A DNA stretch of 64,000 nt from Varroa destructor (lineage: Eukaryota > Arthropoda > Arachnida > Mesostigmata > Varroidae), in the NCBI RefSeq assembly GCF_002443255.2, contig NW_019211457.1:23441709-23505708 (forward strand). The letters are read 5' to 3'. How positions within the stretch are numbered: position 1 is the stretch's first letter; each line of letters starts with the position of its first letter. Both the position numbers and the translations under genes were made by a program. Of the stretch, positions 26,289 to 40,200 are shown in pieces. The notes beneath the pieces are model-generated. The model saw nothing but the letters and a program-made list of their open reading frames with translations, made no database searches and had not been told where the DNA came from.

Positions 26289-29200
26289 ATAAACAGAGAA
26301 CGGGGTGAGTGTAACAGAATAACTATTATAGAGTTTTAAGTTGGGTTGAGTGGCACGAATCATTATTATTCTGGAACAAAAGATTAGCTCAATCGGCAAA
26401 AAAACGGCGGGAGCAGGATAATGGCGTTAGTGCAAGAACGTCCCGACAAACTCAAACAGAGTAAATCTGAATTGAAGCTGGGTGAAACGTAACGGCAGGC
26501 AGATATAATGAACCGGTAACACCTTAAAAGTAACTGAATGTTATAATGAATTGCAAAAAGATAGTTAAATAGGTCGAACAGGGTAGGAGATAGCTCTTAG
26601 TGTGAATTTGGCCGGCTGTGCTATGGACTAATTAAATTACCAAGAATATCAACGGATACAAGGGAGCCCGTTAATTTTTCTATCCAATAGCTCTACACAA
26701 TTTTTCCGTTTATTAATAGGACTACTGGAACCTGCATTACGGCATTATTTTACTATCTACTAAGAAATACGACCGGCGATTCAGGCTACGACCGCTACAA
26801 CTATTGATCAGGAAATGTAAGTTACAGTTGCACGCCACAGATGGATGACAAAAACGATGAATAGGATACGTAAAGACCCAATTCAAACGGCAAATGAAAC
26901 CATCTTGGTTACTCCGCCAATCTTGTTGACGCGCTGCGTTTCTTACATAACAGCCGAATTGAAAGATATAGTTGGTAGACATCGATTTGACAGCGGTCAT
27001 GACGCAGTCCAAATACTGGTTCAATGGCCAGATAATAGGACAGAATTAAATGTCTTGGAAAACTATTTTAGGTACTCAGATCCAGAGTCGGGATGGAACC
27101 CCTGTTGGTCTGAGGTAGGCTAAGCTAGCCTGCAGATCAGTAGGTGGCGCCCCCTCAAGCGTTCATCTATCTGTCTTTTACTTTTCCGTAGTGGTATCAT
27201 CTCAGGACCAAAGACGCAACGAAGGGACTGCGTCAGTGAAACATAAATATTTCGAATGAAAGCGCTGTTCAGAGAAACTCTGTGAAAATCCCCGGGGAAG
27301 ATGAGCCTCTTTAGAAAGCACACGGAGCCTACTTACTGGAGATATATTAGAGCAGCGTCTCACGCTTAATAATCAACTACGAGATACGAAATGTAAAAAT
27401 AGTAGCACAGTTATATTATAGTTAATGTTATTGAAATTTTTGAAAATCGTTATAATTAATTATATCAATCAACTTGCATTTAGCTAGTTGAGTTATGTAA
27501 GTTATGCGAAGTTTTCTTTCCCAGAAAAGTCTAAGGCTTAAAGAAACAATATAACGGTCGCGTATCACCATTGAGATCAGTGCAAATGGTACCCCAGAAC
27601 AGCGTTGTTTGTTTGTCGTTTATGATTCTTGAAATTAGTGTTCTTTTTTTTTTTTACAGAAACGCACAAGAAGTTTTTCTATTATTAGTACGTAGACAAG
27701 CACAGGCAGGGTTTGAACACAGCCGAAGTTCGTCGATTTGTCAAGCAGACGATTTTAACTGGCAATTGCTTCGGGTGACATTGAATAAACCTTTGTCAAT
27801 CGTCGTTGTCTACGACGTGCGCATTGTATTAAATTGCTTTACATTATTATTTTATAGGATAAAAATCAATATATTCATCCATAACGATCAATAATAGTAG
27901 TGATGAAAAACATTCAAGTTGGACCAGGCCGCTGTTACTCAACAGTCATTCAAAGGGGTCGCCACAAGGGTCACACTCCAGAAACGAAGTCATTCATAGT
28001 GGACTGACTAGATGAGATGAGCTACAATATACTATATATCCGAAACGTCGTTAATAAGGATATGCAACGCAGATAAAACTTCTACCGTCGCCTTTCGATA
28101 GCTCTGATCCATATTAGCCAGCCTTAATGCCATCCGTGACGACCTATTCTAACAACTTAGGCAGTTTAGGTGGATCGTCACAACTTAATGGAGCGCGCTG
28201 ACTCCCCGCTTGCATACTGACATTAGTGATTACTTTTACTGCTGTCACTGATATAACAGCTGCTGTCGCTGTCGGTGTACTACTAATTACGATGAGTGGA
28301 GGTCGCAATCGAAGTGAATAGTAGACTTCCGTACGTGGAAACCCAGGTCTAATGACAGCCGTAGTTCGACTAAAAGAGAGTTCGAGGTAGAAAACGTTGT
28401 AGAAAACACCAAAAACAGGTTGTTAGAACAAGTAATACCCATAGCAGCCGGAGCGCATAGGGGTAGGCACGGCGAAAGCTGACTGAGGCTTTTACCAACA
28501 AACCAACCACGAAGAAAAGCAGTGGCCTTATATAGTACGCTCTTGCCTTACATGTCTTTGGTCAGCTTGCGTGCATCCCATGGTCGTTTCTGTTCTGTCG
28601 TTTCAGACCAACCCACTGCAGAGAGAAAGGCGAACGGGCAGCGGATATCTGATGCTGACTCTATAGATGAAGAGCTGCTGTACGACGTTAAGTGTGACAT
28701 TCCCAGCTTGTACGAAGAGGCTCGCCTACGAGGGCCTTGTGCGCTCCATACAATCCGGTAGATACCTTCCAGCAGTTAGGCTTTTCAGGTCAAACAACTC
28801 TGTCATCAGACATTCCTGCGCTGGCGAACTAATGTCGTTCAGTTCCCCGGCCACCATCTCAGCGTACAAGAACCAACATGCGCGCCCCGCTGGGTTTAGT
28901 AACATGTTGCACGTTTGGTTTCACGACCAGACAGCAGGGAACATTCATTAGATTACAAGACACACCGACGCAATGAGACGAACATCACAGAAGCGGGAGA
29001 AACCTACCTTTGTCCCTCGCATCATCCTAGGCAGGCAGGAGAACAATGTCTGTTGGTGCTGGAATCTGGAAAGTTGCTGGTCAACATGAGCCGCTACGAC
29101 AAACCCTTTTTCCCTTCCTTGCTCGCCTATTAAAAGTTGACGGCTTTCCAGCTTTGCATTGAGCTTGGAGTTACACTATAGATGACACAGCAGCAGACGA

Positions 29201-31662
29201 CGGTGAAGCTTTAACACAACTACACATATTAGCACAAACCTACACGTCAACTTGTCAAATCTCAACAACGGTGGGGGGAAAAATACGTGGCGATGATACA
29301 CAGACGAGAGAGAGCTAGAAGCCTGGTCATTAAAGTAACCGATGGCTTTTGCAAGAAATACAATACGAAATAATATATTGACTAGATATAATCCAAGGTG
29401 GCCAATAACTTTACTTTATTCACTAAGGCAAAGCTCGTCTCATATAACTCTCGGATTGCGGTTGGAAACAATTTCATACAAAAGATGGCATTTCGGCAAA
29501 GATTATTAAACGCCTTCGAAAAAATCTAAGGGTAATGATTTATATTTGAAACGTTGGGTTTTATGGTTTGGGTTGAAAGTGAAGTGTGTCTTTATAGTAC
29601 ACGTTGAAGCTATATAGAAAGGCTGTAGCGAGTTTTGACGAAGTGAGTTGAAGGACGTAGCGAGTTCCAAGTTGAAGTCGCAATGTAATAGTCTTTTACT
29701 CAAATATAAAGTAAGATGTTAGGAGAATTAGAAAACTATCTGCACACAGAGCACTGTAATTCAACAAAATTGAGACTGCTGCTCATTAAGCTTCCTCTCA
29801 ACCGATAGCCAGCTATATTGCAACATAACGTTAGTTTATTTCATCAATTAAGTTCCGCCATAAAATAACCCGGTACGCCGTACCGATATCCACGGTGGCG
29901 GACATCTTCCTATAGTTTAAGGTTTCCCTTTCCCCGAAGCCGTTTCAGCTTTCACCGAAAGAAACGTTACGGCTACCGAAAACGAAAATTGTGTAGCGAG
30001 CGATTCGCATATATCGGTACAAGCTCTGTGTTGCAAATATAGCTCGACGTCGTCGACCAGACAGCAGAAGTGACGCTGACGCATGCTATATAATAGATAG
30101 TCGGAAGCACGATGGCTCTGACGAGGTCGCCCCTTTTAGGGGATTATGACAATGTTGCAGTCGGCGTAGCTGCGTGATAGGTGGCAACCAACCAAGTGAC
30201 TTTGCTCATGCAATCGTTCCAGACAAATGTCAGTAAGGGCTAAACGTCATCCTGCTACGGCAGTCTAAAGCGGAACTCGTGTATAAACCAGCAACGGTAG
30301 TAGTTTTAATAGCATTCGGTTTATGTGTATGGACGCCTATGAAATGGTTCTAAGTGAGTAGCGAACGAGCTGATAAATGGATGGATGGGTGAAAAAAGAA
30401 ACACCGTTCTAAGAAGTAACTAAATGAATGGATCGATCGATCAGTGGAGGCCAGCGCGTAAAAATACGCCAAGTAAACTAGTCTGTCATGTCACAAAACG
30501 TTTCGCACATAGACGACAGCTATATATGAGAACCTATTGGCCGGTACGGATCTATTAGCGAGGCGTGTCTTCTTAAGTTCAAACATAGACAACTTGGTAG
30601 TAGGTTATGCGTGAATAGATGTACGGGAAGTTCGTGGAGTGGAAGACACTTTCGGTGGAACTATTTGCGTATTAATGGAACGCATTCTGATAGGGCCACA
30701 TTGGAAAGATCAGATAAAAATCGATAATGATCAGGACTAATGACAAACATTCTATTATTTGATGGAGCAGAGAGGGCAATTACTGATTTCACTGGCCGAA
30801 AACGATGACATTACTTATGGAAGCCACCATATTGAGAAGTACAAATATATTTGAAGTTCTAATGATGATACTTCGATGCTAAACTTTAAAATGACGTGTC
30901 CTAATTCATTACGAATCAATTCATGGGACGAATTCATTACCTAATTCATCCCATTCATCATTATAACTATTGTTGATCTTGCGCTTTGCCATGCGACGGG
31001 TTATACTGCTGTTAATAATGGCCTATCGATGTTTTCAAGTAGCCTCATGCGAGCTGTGTTTAATTTTGTACAAAAGATTATTGTCGGGAATAACTTATAC
31101 GCATGCCGAACTTGCGTTTCGTCTATGTGTTATGGAGTTATTAACAGAGAGTTACTTCGTTGGCTTAACTTATAAATAAATTAAAAGTTATTTTTCACTA
31201 GTGCCAAATATTACGATTCACAGAGATCTGCTTTCTGGATAGCATGATACGTCAAACACCAGCCTGTGAACTTATCTAGCTCAAGCTAAATACTATATAC
31301 CTTTAAATGTTCGGCCTGAAGCATATGTTATGCCCAATGATGCTATGTGCTGTACGTTGATTGCTGATTAAAAAACGGTCCTGTTGCTGTTAAGTTGTCC
31401 TTAGATATTTTTAGATGAATAAAGGTACCTAAAAAAGCAACCTAAAACTTTATGCTCCAAATAACGGGTTGCAAATAGGACGGCTTTAACTAAGGGTTGT
31501 GTTTGTCTTTTTCATGACGCCTACCTATGATGTCTATATAGGCACGCAGCATAACACAGTGGTCCTCACACGATATATTGCTTCAACAGAAGCAATTAAA
31601 TCTATTCCACGACCGTATGATGATGTGCGCGACTTGTTACTAATAAGGTACAATCTGTTTTA

Positions 31663-31680
31663 ATATCGCTTCAGCGATAT
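31663..31680. repeat. Small hairpin, 7-bp stem and TTCA loop
   Basis: ATATCGC-TTCA-GCGATAT forms a perfect short stem-loop in intronic sequence. Function unknown. Confidence 0.8.
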
Positions 31681-33867
31681 TCAGCGACTGGCCGGCAAGC
31701 TGTTGAAACATGTAAATCCATTACGACTATTCAATACTTTGTAGCCCTATAACACAATAGTCCTATAATAAACACGGAGATGTCATATTCCGCTATTTAC
31801 TATTATTTATAGTACAGGTAAATAATGTAATAAGCGTCATCCACTTTGACCATTCTGATTTCCTTATGTATGGCCATACGGCCCAGTTAGCAAAAATGTC
31901 CCAAATAAAATAGCACGGTCTTAATCCCTGACATGGCCGGTAATGTCCCCTGGCCTTCGCACAGATCGCGCACTGAAAACCTCTGTATCTACAGCGTTAG
32001 ATAGAATTTTTTCATTTACTTGAGCGTTTCCCTTCTATATTTAGCAGCTGTCACTAGAAAGACCCTTAAGGTCTCAGCTGATTTGTACTAGGGAGTTTCT
32101 GCAGATTCTCTTCGTTAAAGCGCTAGAAGAAAAAGAACGAGGTAGGATTACATACAAGCCCCTGCATAATTAATTGAGAGAGAGATATTGGCTGTCATGG
32201 TGGTAATAGTACCCGAGGGAAAAGGGTTAGAGCACTTACTCCTTGAGAAACAGGCGACAGTCCGATTACTTGTAGGACTGACTCCTGCAGGACACAAAAC
32301 TGGACTTCACGTTTCTATGGATATCATAAAAAAATCACAACGCTCTGCTTCAGAAACTGCTTTTTGCCCCCTTCAGCACAAATATAATGCTGTCGGTTTG
32401 AGTAAACGTCACACAGTTGTTGTCATACCAAGAACTGTCTGTCCACTTGATGGCTCAACGGCACCGTGCGGATCTACATATCCTGAAAACGCCCGTGAGC
32501 TGTGTCTTAGATATGAGGAGCATATACGAAGTTCGTGTTTAGGGAAAACGAGCACCTACCTGTCAAATACCATTATGCCCAACGGCGGTTCTAAACATAA
32601 GATGCGAAGTATTTATAGCAGTGTGAATAGGATATTTAGATAGTATGCGTATATTGGCGTTATGTACTCCACCGTACGCCTACACTAGGTTGATGTCGTA
32701 AGCAGCGTCGCCATACGGAAGCCGTGTAATAAGATACAGTCAGCTAGCTAAATTGCTTGGAACGAGAAGTTAATCTGACCACAGAAACTACGCTAACCGC
32801 GCTCTAAGTTTGTTTGCATATTTTCGCTGCATACGTTTAAGTGTATATGTTTAAGAAGTCCTGCACGCTTGATACAGTCAACTATAAAAAGGTTTCCTGG
32901 TCTCTTAGACAATTCTGATTATTTACCCCAAAAAGCTATTAATAGACAGCAACACAGAAAATCATGATGGCTACAGAACTAAGAAACGGTTGCCCAACTG
33001 ACCAGAAGACATTGTGCCCGATCTCGAACCCGATGCCACTTATAACGCCGTACCAAATCTATAGCCCATTCTTCCGACCAGTTCTAGAGTTTAAACGGTT
33101 TTCTAGGTCTGAAAATAGATAACTGCATCAAATAGTATTTTTTTTTTTTATTAAATCGAATCTTTTCATACGTAGTTTCATACAATATCATAACGCACCT
33201 ATCATCTTATTTATTAGAGAGCCAATTGGTAATTTTTTAATAAGCAATTGTATGGTTATACTCATGAACGCCCTTGTGGATTAGGCTTTCGGCGTCGGCC
33301 AAACTAGAGATAAATCCATAATCACCAGGAGGTGTTAAAAAATTGGTGTCTCATAATGCTTCGGTGCCTCAGATTTCCGCATTGATCTGTATTGGGAGAC
33401 AGATCAGATATTGCTTGTACATGATCATGTGGCCCGCTGGCGTTAGTGGAACGGTATCTGACGGTTGTAGCATTTCATACCTATCACACAATCAATCTTT
33501 CCTTCAAGGGCTATTTTAGTTCAATATTTCAGCATGTTTGATTTCGAACGTATGTCGCTCTCCTCTTTCTTGTATAACTTTTCGCTGTGAGCAAAAATCG
33601 GCAGAGGTATGATTACAACCTAGGCAAGCTAGCACTAACGTCTGACCTAGTACTGAACCAAACCTTGGAATGATATTTGGGATGACCAAGACGACGGGAA
33701 AAATGTTTTCCGAGGGTTAGCGAATCGGAAGCGGTCCCTCAACCTCATCCCTCACCCCTCGATCGACGGCTCTTACGCATCTGCATTATATCACCAGTGG
33801 CCTTTACTTCACATAGCTTCGCTTAGCCTTCGCCCGACTTGGTTTGTGACATCGTTCTCCTGGTCCT

Positions 33868-34074
33868 CTAACCATCTTGATGGTTGCCCTCTTCGAGATA
33901 AGTCACTTTAGGGATCTCATACTCTACAGGTACTCCCGTTGGAGGGCCCTTTACAACAGTTACATGAAGCACCTTGACATCGTCCGCTTCCAAATTTGCA
34001 AACGTCAGCAAGATTAGACCCGTTGGTCGGTTGGTCGACCCTCTGTCCCACCTACCGCCGTGGCCTACAGCAGG
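33868..34074 (-). pseudogene. Coding-like fragment, unrecognised
   Basis: This is an open minus-strand segment of 68 codons between stops, with no ATG. Many codons start with G, as real coding sequence tends to, and the stretch ADDVKVLHVTVVKGPPTGVP reads like a folded-domain strand pattern. I do not recognise the family. As a cassette exon of the RIM/Fife-type gene it would have to enter and leave in phase 2. An acceptor after gggacag fits, but no phase-2 donor was found. It may be a transposon remnant or an exon of another transcript. Confidence 0.25.
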
Positions 34075-37000
34075 TTACAGAAATGTCTCTACTACGTCGT
34101 GCGCATGTGCATTGGATAATGTGCACTGTGTTATTATGGCCATGTAATAAAATGGATATAAGGCAAGAAATTTACGAACCAATGTGTAACTAGAATCCAT
34201 AAAGGTCTTCCGGCTGAGCAGAGGTAGGGCACACAATTCGGGGCCTTAATTTTTTTTGAGCGTCAAAAAATGCGTCCGTAATTTCGTACACGCGTTATTC
34301 GCATTAAGCCTACTGTTTGACCTACTTATAATTTAGCCTGTTCAAATTCGCGCTTTATAGCGATTTCTTCAAAAGAAGGTTTTTTTCAATTGTCGTCAGG
34401 GTCAGTCCGAAAAACGATCGCGATCGCAAAAAGGTCACGGCTCCCTTTTTGTGTGGCTTAGTAGGCAGACCCTTTTAACCACCACTGATGATGGCCGAAA
34501 CAGGTACCTCGCTCGTGTCTCGGCAAAGCTGTAACAGTAATTGCGTAACTACGACCTTGAAGACACGCTATTTACACTGCTTGATTGTGTAGCATTTGTC
34601 TATGTGAAGCAGTAGAGTTGACGCTTCAATAACCATAGGAATAATGTTATCGTAGCTATAGATCATCTTGATTTGTTCATGCGTTTCGACTTGTTTACGC
34701 ATTATCTAACGGCGACAGAAGGCTTCAAAATCGAATGATTATTGTTCTTTCAAAGACTCGTTCTAAATGAGCCACTGTGTCATTGATTCGAAGCGACCAA
34801 CGGCGTACAGATGGATGCAAGACGACTGTTACTATTTTCCAAGCATGTACCTATCATAGGCCGAAATAACCAACAACGAAAAGGATTTGACTGTGACGTT
34901 GGAATACTGGTTATCTTTGCTTGACGCCGTGAGAAAGGAATTAACTTTAAGATGCAAGAAAAGGCGCTCCAAGGCTTAACTGGCAGAACTTGTCTGCAGC
35001 TGGCACTATGGGCAGTAATGTCGGCGGTAAAGGCTTGACGGCTAGGACCGGACAAGCTGGGGCTTTAGCCTGCTGAAAGGATTGTCCCACGGTTAGGTAG
35101 CATCTGGCTACAGCGGTAGGTGTGACTTATCAGGTACCACAAATGCTTATTTACCACCATCGAAGTACTTAGCAGTTATACAAGGCTATTCCCAGGTTCC
35201 CGTTCCTAACCCAATTCCTTCTGTGGTGTAGAATTGTAGAGATTATCTTGGTTGATAAGGAAAAACTAACTCCCTTTATGCACGCAAATAGTGTAACATG
35301 TATGTTTCGTTATAACAAATAGCTTATAATGGACCACGGGAAAACTGCACGCCCCTTACGAGTTCTCACCAGTCCAGGAGACTTGAGATGAATAAAGGAG
35401 GAACAACATATTTTTGAATCGGTGAAAGCTAGCTCTGGCTAGTTTACTTCCTAGCATTTTGAAGGCTACGAGACGATTCGTACCAGAAATATCTGCAGAA
35501 AAGTAGCTTGACGGAACTGAGCGCGCACGGAAAAAGAGCCTGCCTGTGTTATAAGATTAAGCTTCAGTATTTGGCCGTGGTGTGGGTCGATAGAAATTCT
35601 GTCTCCAACAGAGTGAGGTGATCAAAAATCGTATCTAAAAAGCAAGACGAACTCATGTTCGAAGTAAATCCGGCTGTCTCTGCATGCTTATAACTGAGAC
35701 CGTTCAAAGAAAACTCAAAAAGCTACCGGAACAAGCGCAGAGCACCCCTGCTGATTTATCTCCTGTTTATTGGTAAGGATGCTCGAATAATTTCGAAATT
35801 ATCCGGTTAGTCAGCAATTAGTTTTGAGTAATCGTATCTATTTAGTTATCCTGTTAGCTGTCCAGCGGCAGGTATTCATATAGAAGTACGATAGCGACCC
35901 CTGGTACCTGAGAAACATATCGACAGGCAGCTGAAGTCACTTGTCCCTTGCGAAAAACAAGTGATTTTGTATAACGTTACGCTGTGTGCCAACGAACAAG
36001 CGAAACCAATAAGATATAGACATTGCTCCTAATAAAGTGGTGTCCTCGAGGAAGTCAATACAGGCCTCATATACCTGCGACGAAAGCTCGCTTCATCGTA
36101 TCGTAGAGACAGATCACTGCAGCAGGGGAACAGTAGATAGAAAAAGCTAATTACACTCCCGATACATGTACGACCTTAACATACTTGCACTAATTCTATT
36201 AGTGAATGATAACAGAAGGAGATTCATGTTGTCCGGTACCGATTTGTGTCAAAGAACGAAATACGTCAGTCAACATATTGGAAGATTTGCGGCCCTGCAT
36301 GTCTCTGTGTTAAGGGATTACTACACCTGATTTTTCACATTGCTTCACCCATCCGAAGTGCATTGAGTGCTGCAATTATAGGGGTATTGACCTCTCCTCA
36401 GCACAATTACGAGTAGACCGACATGTTTATAACCGACCGCTGATTTGACGTGCGATTATATCGCAGGCCAACGAGCGTGGCACTGTCCTCAGTTCTCAGC
36501 CGCAATTGAAGAAAAAGGGATTGTACATTTTTTTTGTTTGCACGGGCGAGAAAAGGGACTATCTGCGAAACTCCGTTTACCTTTCAATGACCGTAAACGG
36601 CCAAGAGACATCAGATACATACCAGGCGCGGACAGAAAGCCGCTAAGCGCGTAACATACATTTAATAAGCTAAAATCTATCGCTAGCAGTGTAACGGAAC
36701 TGCTATGGCGCAAATTATGTGTGCTGGACAAAGCAGATTATCGTTACATCTTGCACTTCGGGCTATGGCTGGGCATAAGCCCAGACCATGGACTTTAATT
36801 ACTCGTTGTTGGGTGTACGTTAGCTGCTAAGACTATCCTGTTGTAGCCGTTGCAACACTATCCTATTGCTTCTCTTAATTAAATCTAAAGCAAAACCTAA
36901 ACTGAACTAGGGTTAATGTTTTTGCACGTGTGTTTCAATCTTATTGCATTACGCCCTGTGCTCCGTGGCAGCTTATATGCGCCTTCTCATCAGGCCAAAA

Positions 37001-37177
37001 ATAGCAGCTCCAGATCATCAGAGAAGTGTTATATATACATGTTACATGCGCAGGAAAATCTACAGTCACTCTCATTCAAAGCTGTTCTGTGAAATAGCAA
37101 ATCTGTGATATTATTCCCATGTAGAATGTAGGAAGCATAAATAACACCAGTTCAATGTAACAATTAGTGGAGGAAGT

Positions 37178-37212
37178 AAGTTGACATCCTTTGACAAAGT
37201 TGACATCCTTTG
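37178..37212 (+). repeat. Short tandem duplication, 19-base period
   Basis: The 16-base word AAGTTGACATCCTTTG occurs at 37178-37193 and again at 37197-37212, separated by ACA. This looks like a recent local duplication. Confidence 0.9.
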
Positions 37213-40200
37213 GTACTTTGAGCTCTATACTCTTAATGTTGGCCTATAATATCGAAATTCTCTTTATGCCAGTCTGAAAAGTTATGCTCATCCTGTTGTT
37301 GGTATTTATGAAAGGACGATCTAGGATGTAGTAGTTTATACTTAACAAACTCCTGATTAAGCAGTGTGAATTTGAAACGTATAGGCTGTACTACCTAAAA
37401 AGCAAGACTAGTTACAGAATAGTAGATTTAAGTGAATATAGCCTGTTAACTGCAACGCATCTAGCCAATTGATAACGTCTATCAATAACAACGACGTGAA
37501 GTTACATCGTTACGACGTAACGTAAGCTGTTTAATTTTCATCCGTCCTATTTATAGAAAGTCTACCGTTGATAACAAGCGCCTTCAACGAGGACTGGGCT
37601 ATTTTGTAACGCTTGCTTCAAACAGGCGATGAAGAAACGACGTCGAAGAACCTTAAGCAATAATCGATTGGTCTTTGGACCGGAAGATATAATACTCATA
37701 AGATAGGACTCACCAGAAGATATATATATAATAAGTGACATAAGCTAGCAATCTGTCTTGGTTTCGCAAGTTGCATTGGAGAAATTCAAATCTCTAAATG
37801 AATGAATGGATGATCTTTATACAAGACGCATCTAAACAATTTCTTATTGTTCAGCTATTATGTTGCCGAATTAAATATATGGTAGATATAAGAATCATTA
37901 CTCTAGCTTTAGTGCTTAGCGGTTAGCAACAGCCAAAAGGTCGCATTGTTGTTTTATTGATTAGCCCTCAAGGGCGAAGTCAATTTATTTGCGTCTCTAG
38001 GATCATACCTAAGACTGCTTGCGAAGAACCCGAAGCCCATCAGTTACATAACGTAGGAAAAATGGGTATTCGTCTAGCGAGTCACTAACGAGCAAATATT
38101 TAAAAGGAAAGACCCTACATAGAGACAAACACTGCAACTATCTACAGCTGTTTCCCATGAACTATTTATCAAAGCGAGCAGTTAGACACGCTTTCTAGGG
38201 GCCGTCTCTAATAATATACAGTTGACGAAAAAATGCAGTGGAATCTAGAAAATAAATAAATAACCAGGACCTCTGCTATTCTTTTCTTGAATATCAGAGT
38301 ATATTCCCTGCATCATATTTGAAATGGAATTAACTATTGTACTTACCACATTATAATACAGAAGTTCTACAACCTTCCAAATGGTAGGGGAAGGTTCCCT
38401 AGCTAAGGCAGATTGCAAAATGCGCCTTGTAACAGCTTTGTGGCCGCACTATTTTTTGGCCATATCTATAGGCGTAAACAAACTTGTCAGTGAAAGACTA
38501 CGGTGTTTTGCAAGTTTAGTATAGTGAATAATGATTCTTAAGGTACATCCCAAGAACGAATATTAGGCCAGTACATAGTGTCCAATATAAATTCTTTGTA
38601 GACTTCTCTTTGCAGTTTCGTGACGGGATTCAGTGATCTCTGAAAGTGAATGCACACCCATGTGTGCTCAAAATCGGGGCTGACAGCTCTGGGAATACTT
38701 GGACCTTACATTGACGTACGATTTTTACGGGCGCTATTAGACAACGCCGTTCCGTCGCTGTACTATCTACCTCCTTCAAATGTGCACGTGCCGACGGGCA
38801 GCTTTACAAAATGCACAGATTGACTGTTTAGTCAAAGAATTGATCATTCTCTCATTCTGAAATTCAAGCAGCATGTAATTAAGTTCGGGGCTAGTGACTA
38901 CTGCTCATGAAGTTGAACTTCGTGCACCCTAGCATCCACAACGAAGGTCGTAATGTTTGCGCCACAAGCAACGGGTTCGACAATAGAAGAATGTTCACTA
39001 CCATTTGTATATAGTCTATTATTAGGCCAGCTGTTGAGTACGTCAACGAGGCGAAAACAGATCTTCTATTTACTTCTGTAAGTAGAAGCAGCAATCGCGG
39101 CCACGAGCTATCAGAGCCGTCTAGTAACTGCCATTACCCTAGCGTTCGCTGATGGCTCCGACAATGTTACAAAAATTGATTCTTGTTTGACCCGTGCGGC
39201 CATCATTAAGTACGCACTAAGCTTTGTAGTAACTCTGCTAACGGCTGAAGCCAGCTCTCGTTGCTCAATAGTTAATACCACGGTTCATTTGTATGGAAAG
39301 CGGTCCCACATCACGGCGATGGTATCATCACCATTGGATTAAATCTCGCCTCAGTTAGTCCCGTACATGACTGGTCTGAATGATGCTGCGTCGACATGAG
39401 CTAGTATTCAAAATACGAAAGCTAAAAGAAAGCGTTAAAAATAAGAAGGTAAGGTTATACTTCTAAGTGTGTTCATTTATCTTTGAGGGCAACGAGCTAA
39501 TTCAGTAAATGAAATATAGAGGTTTCTATGTAGGCGTTGGCTACGTAGCAACATTGAACGTGACTCTGCACAATACTTGGGAACGGCTTGACTCCAAGTT
39601 TGGGCAATCTTACCAACGAGACCTGCAAGCCGGGCCGTAGAGCTCACGTTGTAGATGATGGTTGTGTGTCATGAACTACCCATACAAACAGCATTTTGGG
39701 CTAAATTGATAGGACAAATGAACGCATCCTTTTTCCCCTCTACTTCAATACGTTGCAACGCACAATCTATTCATACTCATATGGGTCTAGGGTCCGCTTT
39801 TGCGACATGTAAGAATCGTGATCACCATAGTGCAGATCCCAATGAGGCAACTTTGACAGGGAACTGATTTCAAAATTAAGCTCACGGGCTGTCAATCTCA
39901 TTTGACAATCGAAATGTTCAATCCAAATGTATGTGTTTTATGTTACTCGATAGTATAATCGGCTATCATTGAGTGCTAGGTTTACCATAATTCTTTCTGT
40001 TTAAGACTATTTAGCACTAGCAGGCTAGTAAGCTATTCTTTATGAACCTTGGAGCTGTAAAATTATATTTTACAGGTTGTTACAATGGCAATAAAGTAAT
40101 ATCACTAAACATTGGTTATGAGATTTGATTGAAAGGCAAATACAAAGGATAGCTGCTACATCTGCTGATTACCCGATAAATAGTGACAACTGAGGCCGAG

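Noticed and set aside
32188..32643. Plus-strand open frame of 151 codons.
   Set aside because: No domain, no ATG start, no splice support; within chance length. Kept only as a note in the intron entry.
33003..33045. Another B-box-like site (TCTCGAACCCGATG).
   Set aside because: No A box at the right distance and no similarity to the SINE body.
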